23,375 nt of DNA from Clostridia bacterium (GTDB lineage: Bacteria > Bacillota > Clostridia > Oscillospirales > CAG-272). The DNA is taken from the NCBI GenBank assembly GCA_017457465.1, contig JAFTHJ010000256.1:1-23375 (forward strand). The letters are read 5' to 3'. A program made the translations under genes and the position numbers. The notes beneath the pieces were generated by a model, which saw only the letters and a program-made list of their open reading frames with translations, was not told the origin of the DNA and ran no database searches. Positions 9,130 through 17,496 of this stretch are shown here, piece after piece (the stretch's first letter is position 1; each line of letters opens with the position of its first letter).

Positions 9130-9180
9130 ATCTTTTATTGAAATATTAAGTATATTCAGTAAGAAAGGTGTTATTTGACT

Positions 9181-10578
9181 ATGAACAATTCAGAAAAAAC
9201 AATGGATAAAATCGTCGCTCTTTGTAAGAACCGCGGATTTATTTTCCCCGGCTCCGAGATATACGGCGGTCTTGCAAACTCTTGGGACTACGGACCTCTT
9301 GGCGTTGAGTTCAAGAATAACGTAAAGAAGGCTTGGTGGAAGAAATTTGTTCAGGAGTGTAAGTATAACGTAGGTCTCGACAGTGCTATAATTATGAACT
9401 CCGAAACTTGGGTGGCTTCGGGACACGTAGGCGGATTTTCCGACCCGCTTATGGACTGTAAGTCCTGTAAGGTTCGTCACCGCGCGGACAAGCTTATCGA
9501 GGAATACGCTTTCCAGAACGGTCTTGACGATAACCCCGCAGGCTGGACCTTTGAGCAGATGGCAGAGTACATCAAGGAAAAGGGAATAGTCTGTCCCGAT
9601 TGCGGAAGCTCCGAGTTTACTGACATAAAGAAATTTAACCTTATGTTCAAGACATATCAGGGCGTTACCGAGGATTCCTCAACACAGCTCTATCTCCGTC
9701 CCGAGACAGCACAGGGAATATTCGTAAACTTCCCCGCAATTCAGCGCTCGGCACGTAAAAAGCTCCCCTTCGGAGTTTGCCAGATAGGTAAGTCCTTCAG
9801 AAACGAGATAACCCCCGGAAACTTCACTTTCCGTACAAGAGAGTTCGAGCAGATGGAGCTTGAGTTCTTCTGTAAGCCCGGAACCGACCTCGAGTGGTTC
9901 AACTTCTGGAAGGATTACTGTAAGCAGTGGCTCCTCGACCTCGGAATGGGAGAGGAGAACCTCAAGCTTCGTGACCATAGCGCGGAGGAGCTTTGCTTCT
10001 ATTCCAAGGCAACAACAGACTTTGAGTTCCTGTTCCCGTTTGGCTGGGGTGAGCTTTGGGGTGTTGCCGACAGAACCGACTATGACCTCACACAACACGC
10101 AGAGCATAGCGGCAAGGATATGCAGTATTTTGACCCCGAGACCAACGAGAAGTATACACCTTATGTTGTTGAGCCGTCGCTCGGCGCAGACCGTGTCGCT
10201 CTCGCGTTCCTTATAGACGCTTACGATGAAGAAGTTATCGACGCAGAGAAGAACGATGTCCGCGTTGTTCTTCATCTCCATCCGTTCCTCGCACCTGTTA
10301 AGGCGGCAGTCCTTCCTCTCTCGAAGAAGCTCTCCGAGAAGGCGGGTGAGGTATATGACGAACTTGCGAAGTATTTCGCGGTGGATTTTGACGAGGCAGG
10401 CTCTATCGGTAAGAGATACCGCCGTCAGGATGAGATAGGAACACCTCTTTGCATCACATACGACTTTGATTCCGAAACCGACGGTTGCGTAACCGTTCGT
10501 GACAGAGACACAATGGAGCAGGTTCGTATCCCGATAGCGGAGCTTAAGGATTATATCGAAAAGGCTATATTCTTTTAA
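9181..10578 (+). CDS. glyS: Glycine--tRNA ligase, single-chain dimeric type
   Basis: This class II synthetase charges tRNA-Gly with glycine. The 465-residue protein begins with the conserved block RGFIFPGSEIYGGLANSWDY. It has a Cys pair region (CKSC near 97 and CPDC near 138) that may bind zinc. Motif 2 is FRNEITPGNFTFRTREFEQM ending near 223, and motif 3 is GADRVALAFL from Gly335. It is the eukaryote/archaeal-like single-chain type (GRS1), not the GlyQ/GlyS tetramer. An upstream in-frame TTG at 9175 is only four bases after AAAGGTG, so the ATG at 9181, with a ten-base spacer, is the better start. It is the first gene of a four-gene unit. Confidence 0.95.
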   Translation: MNNSEKTMDKIVALCKNRGFIFPGSEIYGGLANSWDYGPLGVEFKNNVKKAWWKKFVQECKYNVGLDSAIIMNSETWVASGHVGGFSDPLMDCKSCKVRHRADKLIEEYAFQNGLDDNPAGWTFEQMAEYIKEKGIVCPDCGSSEFTDIKKFNLMFKTYQGVTEDSSTQLYLRPETAQGIFVNFPAIQRSARKKLPFGVCQIGKSFRNEITPGNFTFRTREFEQMELEFFCKPGTDLEWFNFWKDYCKQWLLDLGMGEENLKLRDHSAEELCFYSKATTDFEFLFPFGWGELWGVADRTDYDLTQHAEHSGKDMQYFDPETNEKYTPYVVEPSLGADRVALAFLIDAYDEEVIDAEKNDVRVVLHLHPFLAPVKAAVLPLSKKLSEKAGEVYDELAKYFAVDFDEAGSIGKRYRRQDEIGTPLCITYDFDSETDGCVTVRDRDTMEQVRIPIAELKDYIEKAIFF

Positions 10579-10603
10579 TTAATTTAAAATTCAAGGAGCA
10601 ATT

Positions 10604-10930
10604 ATGGCAGCATCTAAAAACAAGGTTACAAGAGTTCTCATAAGCATAATCTTTATCGCGATAAGCGTCGGCGCCGTAATCGGCGCGATTCAGGGATTGC
10701 TTGAGCTTGACCTTATCGGAGTCATTTCCTCATACGCGTTGATGATACTTATGTTTGTTACCGGTATCGTCGGAATGTTCGACTCAAAGATAAAGGTCTG
10801 CCGTGTTCTGGGCGTAATTATCTGTATCCTATCGGCACTTAACTTTATTCTGGCACTTGCCGGTGGAAGATTTGATACCATGTCGCTCGTTCAGGCGCTC
10901 CTCGCTTGGATATACTTTGACTGTACCTGA
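10604..10930 (+). CDS. Small multi-pass membrane protein, unknown function
   Basis: This 108-residue protein has a short basic N-terminus (MAASKNKVTR). Three clear hydrophobic segments follow, at about 10-31, 38-58 and 66-86, with a weaker fourth near 92-105. No motif is recognised. The ATG follows CAAGGAG, and the gene sits 25 bp after glyS and 36 bp before the aminotransferase, so it is probably in the glyS operon. Position suggests no specific link to translation. Confidence 0.75.
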   Translation: MAASKNKVTRVLISIIFIAISVGAVIGAIQGLLELDLIGVISSYALMILMFVTGIVGMFDSKIKVCRVLGVIICILSALNFILALAGGRFDTMSLVQALLAWIYFDCT

Positions 10931-10966
10931 TAGGCTACTGACATAATAAACTTGTGGAGGAATAAG

Positions 10967-12040
10967 ATGTTAAACTTTACCGTAGGACCTGTGCAGTCCT
11001 GTGATGCCGTAAGAAAAATAGGCTCGGAGCAGGTTCCTTATTTCCGTACCCCCGAGTTTTCGGCTGTAATGCTTGAAAACGAAAGATTGATAAAGCAATT
11101 CGCAAAGGCGTCCGACGATTCCAGAGTCGTGTTTATAACAGGCTCGGGAACGGCTTCGATGGAAGCGACTATAATGAACACGCTTACCTCAAAGGATAAG
11201 GCTATCGTTGTTAACGGAGGTAGCTTCGGTGAGCGCTTTGTGCAGCTTCTCGGTATTCACGGTATAGAATATTCCGAGATAAAGCTTCCCGTGGGTAAGG
11301 CTCTGACCGCGGATATGCTTTCCGAGTATGAAAACGGCGGATATACCGCTTTCGTGGTCAATGTTCACGAGACATCTACGGGTGTTCATTATGACATTGA
11401 TATGATAAGCGAATTCTGTAAGAGAAACGGACTGTTTTTGATAGTTGACGCTATCAGTTCATTCCTCGCTGACCCGCTCGATGTCGAGAGGCTTGGCGTT
11501 GATGTAATGATAACAGGCTCTCAAAAGGCACTCGCGTGTCCCCCCGGTATCTCTGTTATAGTTCTTTCTCCGAGGGCTGTGGCGCGTGTCAACGAAAATG
11601 ATGTAAAATGTATGTATCTCGACCTTAAGAGCGCCCTCAAAAACGGAGAGCGCGGACAGACGCCCTTTACCCCCGCGGTCGGAATTCTGCTTCAGATTCA
11701 CGCAAGACTGAAAGAAATAGAAGCGGCGGGCGGAGTCGAGAGCGAGATAAAAAATATTGCCGAGATAGCAAACGACTTCAGAGAGAAGATAAAGGAATTT
11801 CCCTTTGATATCGTGTCGGAGTCAATGTCTAACGCGGTTACCCCCCTTGCCCCCAGAGGCGCGTCCGCATATAAGATATTTACCGTCCTCAAGGACGAAT
11901 ATAATATCTGGGTATGCCCCAACGGCGGTGAGATGAGCGAGAAGATTTTCCGCGTAGGTCATATCGGTGCGCTTACCAAAGAGGACAATGATACACTGAT
12001 AGCCGCACTGCGTGATATGCAGAAAAGAGGACTCTTTTAA
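10967..12040 (+). CDS. PLP-dependent class V aminotransferase (alanine-glyoxylate / AEP transaminase-like)
   Basis: This is a fold-type I, class V aminotransferase of 357 residues, related to alanine-glyoxylate and 2-aminoethylphosphonate transaminases. The first motif is FTVGPVQSC. The phosphate-binding loop is TGSGTASMEA near residue 60. VDAISSFLAD carries the conserved Asp, and GSQKALACPPG carries the PLP lysine at residue 187. GQTPFTPAVG is the family's substrate-side motif. GTGGAGG lies before the ATG at 10967, so an upstream in-frame TTG at 10952, which precedes that site, is unlikely to be the start. The next gene, 20 bp downstream, is a CDP-polyol-type cytidylyltransferase fusion. An amino-polyol or related surface precursor is therefore a plausible substrate, but it cannot be read from the sequence. 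Confidence 0.85.
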   Translation: MLNFTVGPVQSCDAVRKIGSEQVPYFRTPEFSAVMLENERLIKQFAKASDDSRVVFITGSGTASMEATIMNTLTSKDKAIVVNGGSFGERFVQLLGIHGIEYSEIKLPVGKALTADMLSEYENGGYTAFVVNVHETSTGVHYDIDMISEFCKRNGLFLIVDAISSFLADPLDVERLGVDVMITGSQKALACPPGISVIVLSPRAVARVNENDVKCMYLDLKSALKNGERGQTPFTPAVGILLQIHARLKEIEAAGGVESEIKNIAEIANDFREKIKEFPFDIVSESMSNAVTPLAPRGASAYKIFTVLKDEYNIWVCPNGGEMSEKIFRVGHIGALTKEDNDTLIAALRDMQKRGLF

Positions 12041-12060
12041 TATCGGATAAGGAGATTGAT

Positions 12061-13386
12061 ATGGTCAAGGTTATCACTTACGGAACGTACGACCTGCTTC
12101 ATCATGGGCATATAAGACTGCTTGAGAGAGCAAAGGCTCTCGGAGACTACCTGATAGTCGGTGTTACCGCGGACGATTTCGACAAATCCCGAGGAAAGCT
12201 CAATGTCCAACAGTCCCTGATGGAGAGAATCAGGGCGGTTCAGGATACGGGGATTGCCGACCAGATAATCGTTGAGGAATACGAGGGGCAGAAGATAGAC
12301 GATATCCAGAGATATAACGTCGATATATTCACCGTCGGGTCCGACTGGGTAGGCACATTCGATTATCTCAACGAATATTGCAAGGTTATATATCTTGACA
12401 GAACGCAGGGAGTTTCCAGCAGCGAGATAAGAGCCAAGGAAAACACGCGCTTCGGCGTTGTTGGATATTCCAATATGGCGAGAAAATTCGTTGCCGAATG
12501 TAATTTTGTCAACGGCGTAAAAGCCACCGATATCTTCGCCCCCGAGGCATTTGACGGGGATGAGGCTCGGTTAAACGGACTTAATATATGCGGCAGCTAT
12601 GATGAGCTGCTCGACAATGTTGACGCACTTTACGTCATTTCCGACCCCGAAAAGCATTATTCTCAAGTAAAAGCAGCGCTTGAGAGAGGTAAGCATGTTA
12701 TCTGCGAGTCTCCTATATCCTTGTCTGCCGAGCAGACAAATGAGCTGCTTTCCTTGGCGGCAGAGAAGAACTGTGTGCTTTACGAGGGAATAAAGACGGC
12801 GTATGCCACCGCCTTTACCCGACTTATAGCTATTGCCAAGAGCGGAGCTGTCGGAGAGATAAAATCGGTTGAGGCGACCTGCACAAGTCTGCGAACCGAG
12901 GAGGAAATAGAAAATGGAACCGTATTGGGCGCACTTGACGAGTGGGGCCCTGTCGCACTGCTTCCTGTGCTTGAAATTCTGGGAACAGAGTATACGGATA
13001 AAGAGATAGTAACCTTTAAAAACGAGAAATCGGGACTTGATACCTTTACAAAGGTCAACTTCCGTTATCCACAGGCACTTGCGAGTATAAAGGTCGGCGT
13101 TGGAGTCAAATCCGAGGGTGAGCTTATAATCTCGGGCACAAAGGGATATATATATGTCCCCGCGCCTTGGTGGAAGACCGAATATTTCGAGACAAGGTTT
13201 GAGAATGCGGAGGCAAACAGAAGATATTTCTATTCTCTCGAGGGAGAGGGAATAAGATACGGAATATCCGCGTTTATGAGAGCCACTAAAAATCTTTCCA
13301 AGCTTTATATATCAAGAAAAGTCAGTGTCGCGATAAGTACCCTGTTTGAGGACTTTCACGCGGGACGTGACGTGGTTTATATGTAA
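12061..13386 (+). CDS. TagD-like cytidylyltransferase fused to a Gfo/Idh/MocA-type domain
   Basis: This is a 441-residue two-domain protein. Residues 1-127 closely resemble CTP:glycerol-3-phosphate cytidylyltransferase (TagD): VITYGTYDLLHHGHI has the HxGH nucleotide-binding motif at His14-His17, and RTQGVSSSEIR (114-124) is the second nucleotide motif. TagD makes CDP-glycerol for teichoic acids. Residues about 130-441 look like a Gfo/Idh/MocA dinucleotide-binding oxidoreductase, with GVVGYSNMARKF as the Rossmann turn. The usual catalytic EKP reads ESP (216-218), and the usual Asp/His site reads EWGPVALLPV, so activity is doubtful or altered. GATAAGGAG precedes the ATG. The upstream aminotransferase suggests a joint pathway to a CDP-linked polyol. 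A strong terminator follows. Confidence 0.85.
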   Translation: MVKVITYGTYDLLHHGHIRLLERAKALGDYLIVGVTADDFDKSRGKLNVQQSLMERIRAVQDTGIADQIIVEEYEGQKIDDIQRYNVDIFTVGSDWVGTFDYLNEYCKVIYLDRTQGVSSSEIRAKENTRFGVVGYSNMARKFVAECNFVNGVKATDIFAPEAFDGDEARLNGLNICGSYDELLDNVDALYVISDPEKHYSQVKAALERGKHVICESPISLSAEQTNELLSLAAEKNCVLYEGIKTAYATAFTRLIAIAKSGAVGEIKSVEATCTSLRTEEEIENGTVLGALDEWGPVALLPVLEILGTEYTDKEIVTFKNEKSGLDTFTKVNFRYPQALASIKVGVGVKSEGELIISGTKGYIYVPAPWWKTEYFETRFENAEANRRYFYSLEGEGIRYGISAFMRATKNLSKLYISRKVSVAISTLFEDFHAGRDVVYM

Positions 13387-13389
13387 CAG

Positions 13390-13422
13390 AAAAAATCCTT
13401 CCCCGAGGGGGAGGATTTTTTT
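13390..13422 (+). terminator. Intrinsic terminator after the cytidylyltransferase fusion gene
   Basis: An A-tract and AATCCTTCCCC pair with GGGGGAGGATT around a GAG loop (one T-G pair in the stem), followed by a run of seven T. It begins four bases after the stop codon and ends the glyS unit. Confidence 0.92.
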
Positions 13423-13499
13423 GTTTTATAAATAATCACTAAAACCGAATCTGCAAAAATGTTCAAAGCGTAGAAAGTCAAAAAAGTTGCGAAAAGCCA

Positions 13500-13528
13500 T
13501 TGACAGTCACTTGACCGTGTGATATAAT
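13500..13528 (+). promoter_or_regulatory. Consensus promoter of the DUF1836 regulator gene, with possible operator
   Basis: A perfect TTGACA (13500-13505) and perfect TATAAT (13523-13528) are 17 bp apart. The spacer holds TCAC-N8-GTGA (13507-13522) and a second TTGAC (13511-13515). Such symmetry between -35 and -10 would suit a repressor or MerR-like regulator. The promoter call is strong; the operator call is inference. Confidence 0.88.
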
Positions 13529-13560
13529 CATATTGTAGTAATAAGATAGGAGGTGAGGTT

Positions 13561-14115
13561 ATGTCAACAACGTTTCCGGGGACGACCATTGAGGTCAAGA
13601 CGCTGGAAAAGGGAAGCTCAAAATTACTTTTTGACGGAATTTTCGCCACAGGCGGAATAACACTCTCCCAGATATCGGTGATGACGGGACTTGAGCCTTA
13701 CCTGATACAGAATTGGGTAAAGCGTGGCTTTGTTACCTCGCCGAAGAAAAGGGTTTATTCAAGAGAGCAGTTCGCGCGTATCCTCATAATCAATATGCTT
13801 CGTGAGGCGTTGCAGATAGACCGGATATGCGGTCTCATACGCATTATCGGCGGTGTGCTTGACGACCCCGAGGACGACCTCATAGGCGACGATGAGCTTT
13901 ATCATAAATATGTGGATATGCTCACGTCGGAGCAGATTGATATGACAGACAAGGAGACGGTACGTCGGGCGGCGGAGGACGCGATACTCGATTTTGAGGA
14001 GAGACGTCCCGATACCAAAAAGCAGCTTGTGAAGATATTGCAGGTAATGCTTTACGCACACGCGGCATCCGAGTTGAGACGGTCGGCGGAGGAAATGCTC
14101 TCCACACTGACGTAA
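13561..14115 (+). CDS. DUF1836 family, MerR-like DNA-binding regulator
   Basis: This 184-residue protein matches the DUF1836 pattern common in Firmicutes. A MerR-like winged helix-turn-helix sits at about 33-80 (ITLSQISVMTGLEPYLIQNW, then VKRGFVTSPKKRVYSREQ). A helix with the conserved RILIINMLREALQIDRI follows, and then an acidic segment DDPEDDLIGDDELY. The C-terminal half is helical. Its targets are unknown. It has a near-ideal promoter and AGGAGG binding site and lies 56 bp ahead of the NfeD-like gene, with no clear terminator between, so it may regulate the flotillin module and itself. That link is only positional. Confidence 0.8.
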   Translation: MSTTFPGTTIEVKTLEKGSSKLLFDGIFATGGITLSQISVMTGLEPYLIQNWVKRGFVTSPKKRVYSREQFARILIINMLREALQIDRICGLIRIIGGVLDDPEDDLIGDDELYHKYVDMLTSEQIDMTDKETVRRAAEDAILDFEERRPDTKKQLVKILQVMLYAHAASELRRSAEEMLSTLT

Positions 14116-14171
14116 AAAGTCTTATAAAACATACTGACAAATAATTATAATGCCCAGAAAGGAAAAATATT

Positions 14172-14831
14172 ATGTTTATAGTTGATTGGTGGAATTCACT
14201 CACTACGGCGGCACAGATATTTGCCTGTGTTGCGATACCGTCTACGCTCGTTCTTCTGATACAAACTATTCTTATGCTTATCGGTATAGGCGGTGAGAGC
14301 GATGGAATAGAGGGAATAGAGGACGTATCCGACGGAATGCCGGACGATATTCCCGACTCTGACGTCGGTGACGGCGTTTTCGGTGAGGATATGGATACAG
14401 AGGCTCCCGACACTTTTGGTATTGAGGGACTTCGTATTTTTACTCTCCGCGGAATAGTGGCGTTTTTCGTCGTATTCGGTTGGGTAGGCGTCGTGATGGA
14501 CGGTTCGGGCGTCGCGCTCTGGCTCACACTGCTTGTATCGGCTGTCTGCGGCTTTGCTATGATGTTTGTACTTGCTTTCCTTATGAGAGCTGTTATGAAG
14601 TTGAGAAACGACGGTAATACCGACAACAGAAACGCGATAGGAACCTCGGGTAAGGTATATCTCACCATTCCTCCCGCAAGAACGGGAGATGGTAAGGTCT
14701 CCGTTATGCTTCAGGGCTCTTACGTTGAGAGAAGCGCGGTCACCGATGACGAGGAGGCTATCCCCACGGGAAGCGAGATAGTTGTTGTGGGTGTCAGCGG
14801 GCAGACTGACCTTGTGGTCAGAAGAAAATGA
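14172..14831 (+). CDS. NfeD-like membrane protein with C-terminal OB fold (YuaF-type)
   Basis: This is a 219-residue membrane protein. A first hydrophobic segment lies at about 14-38. A very acidic loop follows (about 40-80, rich in Asp, Glu and Gly), then two close membrane segments at about 96-142. A soluble C-terminus at about 150-219 has the Gly-rich beta pattern of the NfeD OB fold (GTSGKVYLTIPPARTGDGKV, then PTGSEIVVVGV). In Bacillus the NfeD2-type protein YuaF is encoded with the flotillin FloT and acts with it in membrane microdomains. Here the flotillin is two genes downstream. AGAAAGGA precedes the ATG. The stop overlaps the next start by four bases (ATGA). Confidence 0.8.
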   Translation: MFIVDWWNSLTTAAQIFACVAIPSTLVLLIQTILMLIGIGGESDGIEGIEDVSDGMPDDIPDSDVGDGVFGEDMDTEAPDTFGIEGLRIFTLRGIVAFFVVFGWVGVVMDGSGVALWLTLLVSAVCGFAMMFVLAFLMRAVMKLRNDGNTDNRNAIGTSGKVYLTIPPARTGDGKVSVMLQGSYVERSAVTDDEEAIPTGSEIVVVGVSGQTDLVVRRK

Positions 14832-16051
14832 AAACGAGGATAAAGGCGCTTTTCTCGCGTGAAAACCTACCTCGGCTGCTGAAGCTTGTGGGAGCGGTCA
14901 CGGCGATATATATGCTTTATTTGCTGGTGTCATCGATAATTACAGTGAATATTTTTGCAAGAACAAATTCGCGGCTATCCTATGATGCCGATATGATAGG
15001 CACAACGGTAAGAAGCGTGATGGCTCTTGTATATTCGCTTCTGACGCTCTCAAGCTTTATGAATTCCTTCCTTTTCTTTGAGCGCGGTGAGCTTCATCGC
15101 TTTATTGCCGACAGGCAATATCAAGGGCGCTTTTACAAAAGATATCTGTTCGTGCTTCGCTCGGATTTCTTTTGGATAACTTTTATTGTGCTAGGAATCT
15201 GGACACTTGTCCTTCCCATAAGGGATATGATATTGGCGCTTGAGGTAGCGGTCTTTAATGATACCTATTTCAGCTTCAATTATCTGCTCGTGCTGCTCAA
15301 TGTCCCCTTGATATTTCTCACCCTCCTTGTCACCTATTCATCGGCGCTTGGCTGGGTTGAGATAAAATGCGCCAAGGGAAATCTCCCCAAGCCTAAAACA
15401 CTTGGAAGGCTGATATGGCAGCTCACATATACATCGTTTGGATTTGTCGTGACGGCAATATTTCTTCCTGTTGCCTGTGTTGTTATTTATTCCGCGGCTC
15501 TGATTCTCGGAGTATTTGCCCTCGCTCTCCCTGTAGTGGCGTTGGTTATCCTGCTTGGATACCTCGCTGTCAAATACGGTCGGGGTATTCTGGCTATAAG
15601 ACGCTTTATGAAAAAGCTGCGGCGGATATGCAAGGAAAATAAATACAGAATCACAAATGAGAGAAGGATATATTCCTCTCTGCTTTTCGGACAGGAGGGA
15701 AGCAACTTCACCGTCGAGGCGGACGGCACGGCTTATACCTGTAAGCTGCTCGGTATTTCGGTTAAAAAAACGCCAATATTCCTCGACGAGGAGGGCAACG
15801 CGACCTATACTCACAGAGTTCTTTTTGTAGCCGAGCATATATCAACACTGAATTATTTCTTTGAAGCCGATAAAAAGCTTAATCAGGATTCGGTCAAAAT
15901 AATCGTGATAGTTCCTGATGGCCAAAAGGTTTATGCCGATAACGGTCGTTCAAAGCGCAAGATAGAGCTTGGAGACAAGGTTATGGATTATCGCGTGTAT
16001 CACGCCTCGGGCTTTGCCAACGCGCTTGAGAGACGGTGTATACTTAAATAG
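14828..16051 (+). CDS. Unrecognised polytopic membrane protein in a flotillin module
   Basis: I do not recognise this 407-residue protein. It has a basic N-terminus. Hydrophobic segments lie at about 18-40, 58-80, 117-138, 155-180 and 200-250 (the last probably two), suggesting about six crossings. A hydrophilic C-terminal half of about 150 residues then begins with basic RRFMKKLRRICKENKYR. It continues as a mixed alpha/beta domain (FTVEADGTAYTCKLLGI, later VKIIVIVPDGQKVYADNG). The start codon overlaps the stop of the NfeD-like gene, and the flotillin starts 36 bp downstream, so the three proteins likely act together. The C-terminal domain probably faces the cytosol by the positive-inside rule. 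The function is unknown. Confidence 0.75.
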   Translation: MKTRIKALFSRENLPRLLKLVGAVTAIYMLYLLVSSIITVNIFARTNSRLSYDADMIGTTVRSVMALVYSLLTLSSFMNSFLFFERGELHRFIADRQYQGRFYKRYLFVLRSDFFWITFIVLGIWTLVLPIRDMILALEVAVFNDTYFSFNYLLVLLNVPLIFLTLLVTYSSALGWVEIKCAKGNLPKPKTLGRLIWQLTYTSFGFVVTAIFLPVACVVIYSAALILGVFALALPVVALVILLGYLAVKYGRGILAIRRFMKKLRRICKENKYRITNERRIYSSLLFGQEGSNFTVEADGTAYTCKLLGISVKKTPIFLDEEGNATYTHRVLFVAEHISTLNYFFEADKKLNQDSVKIIVIVPDGQKVYADNGRSKRKIELGDKVMDYRVYHASGFANALERRCILK

Positions 16052-16087
16052 TAGTTCTAAAAATTTTTATACATTGGAGGAAAAATT

Positions 16088-17482
16088 ATGCAACCCCAAA
16101 TCATCATCTTAATCTGTGCCGTAGTTCTTGTTGTGGTTTCCTTTATTGCCTGGATATGCTCCAGATACAAGAAGTGTCCCTCCGACAAGATAATGGTAGT
16201 TTACGGTTCTATCGGTAAGAATAAGGACGGAACGAACAGAAGCGCAAAGTGTATTCACGGCGGAGCTGAATTCGTTATTCCCGTATTTCAGTCTTATTCC
16301 TATCTCGACCTGACACCTATTTCGATTCAGGTGGATTTGAAGAACGCGCTCTCAAGACAGAACATCAGAATTGACGTTCCCTCGAGATTTACCGTCGGTA
16401 TATCTACCGAGCCGGGTGTTATGCAGAATGCTGCAGAGCGACTTCTCGGACTTCAGCTTTCCGAGATTCAGGAGCTTTCCAAGGATATCATTTTCGGTCA
16501 GCTTCGTCTGATTATCGCGACAATGGATATCGAGGAGATAAATACCGACAGAGATAAGTTCCTCGCGGCTGTCAGCAGCAATGTGGAAACAGAGCTTAAA
16601 AAGATAGGTCTGCGCCTTATCAACGTAAACGTCACTGATATCAGCGATGAGTCGGGATACATAGCGGCTCTCGGTAAAGAGGCTGCGGCTAAAGCAATCA
16701 ACGACGCGAAAAAGAGCGTTGCCGAGCAGGACAGAGAAGGTTCTATCGGTGAGGCAAACGCAAAGATGGAGCAGAGAATAAAGGTCTCCGAGGCAGAGTC
16801 TGTGGCTATTCAGGGTGAAAATGAAGCCAAGATGAAGATAGCTATGTCCGAGGCGGCACTTAAGGAAAAGGAAGCCGAGGCTATGAAGATAGCGACCACG
16901 GCGGAGAAGATTCAGGCGGCAAAGGCACGAGAGGAATCCTATGCGGCAGAGCAGGCGGCAGAGGAAGCGAGACGCGCTAAAGAACAGGCAACGCTTGAGG
17001 CTGACATTATAGTACGCGCCGAGGCGAAGAAGAAAGAACTGGAACTTGCTGCAGAGGCAGAGGCAGAGCAGATGCGTAGACGCGCAAAGGGTGAAGCCGA
17101 CGCGATTTACGCTAAAATGGAAGCAGAGGCTCGAGGCGTTGAGGAGATACTTAAGAAACAGGCGGCAGGTTTTGCCGAGATAGTGAACGCGGCGGGCGGA
17201 GATGCCGAGGCGGCGCTCAAGCTCCTTATCGCGGATAAGCTTGAAGACCTTATGAGAGTTCAGGTTGATGCCGTTAAGAATATCAAGATTGATAAGGTTA
17301 CCGTTTGGGATGGCGGACAGAACGCCGATGGAAAGACCTCAACGGCAAACTTTATTTCGGGTATGATGAAATCTGTTCCTCCCCTTGACGAGGTTTTTGC
17401 GATGGCGGGTATGCAGCTCCCCTCGCTCCTCGGAAAGAAAGCAGAGGAGCCGAAGACCGATACAAATGAAACTGCTGAATAA
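16088..17482 (+). CDS. Flotillin-family (SPFH) membrane scaffold protein
   Basis: Flotillins assemble at the membrane and organise microdomains. This 464-residue protein has an N-terminal membrane anchor at about 5-25 (IIILICAVVLVVVSFIAWI). The SPFH/PHB domain at about 30-200 includes LSRQNIRIDVPSRFTVGI and a run through DIIFGQLRLIIATMDIEEIN. A long Ala/Glu-rich coiled coil follows (about 205-355), with the flotillin EA repeats (AEAEAEQMRRRAKGEADAIY). The tail is variable and ends in a polar Glu/Lys/Thr stretch. TTGGAGG precedes the ATG. The NfeD-like gene upstream supports a FloT/YuaG-like rather than a stomatin-like role. Confidence 0.93.
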   Translation: MQPQIIILICAVVLVVVSFIAWICSRYKKCPSDKIMVVYGSIGKNKDGTNRSAKCIHGGAEFVIPVFQSYSYLDLTPISIQVDLKNALSRQNIRIDVPSRFTVGISTEPGVMQNAAERLLGLQLSEIQELSKDIIFGQLRLIIATMDIEEINTDRDKFLAAVSSNVETELKKIGLRLINVNVTDISDESGYIAALGKEAAAKAINDAKKSVAEQDREGSIGEANAKMEQRIKVSEAESVAIQGENEAKMKIAMSEAALKEKEAEAMKIATTAEKIQAAKAREESYAAEQAAEEARRAKEQATLEADIIVRAEAKKKELELAAEAEAEQMRRRAKGEADAIYAKMEAEARGVEEILKKQAAGFAEIVNAAGGDAEAALKLLIADKLEDLMRVQVDAVKNIKIDKVTVWDGGQNADGKTSTANFISGMMKSVPPLDEVFAMAGMQLPSLLGKKAEEPKTDTNETAE

Positions 17483-17496
17483 TAGGTAAAACAAAA

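Noticed and set aside
9175..9180. TTG start for glyS two codons upstream
   Set aside because: It is only four bases after the Shine-Dalgarno-like AAAGGTG, while the ATG at 9181 has a normal spacer.
9130..9180. Glycine T-box leader before glyS
   Set aside because: The expected transcript leader is about 45 bases, far too short for a T-box, and no T-box sequence is seen.
10952..10966. TTG start for the aminotransferase five codons upstream
   Set aside because: It would place the GTGGAGG ribosome binding site inside the coding region, whereas the ATG at 10967 follows it with correct spacing.
14146..14151. TATAAT as a separate promoter for the NfeD-like gene
   Set aside because: There is no acceptable -35 at 16-18 bp, and the start would fall on the ribosome binding site.
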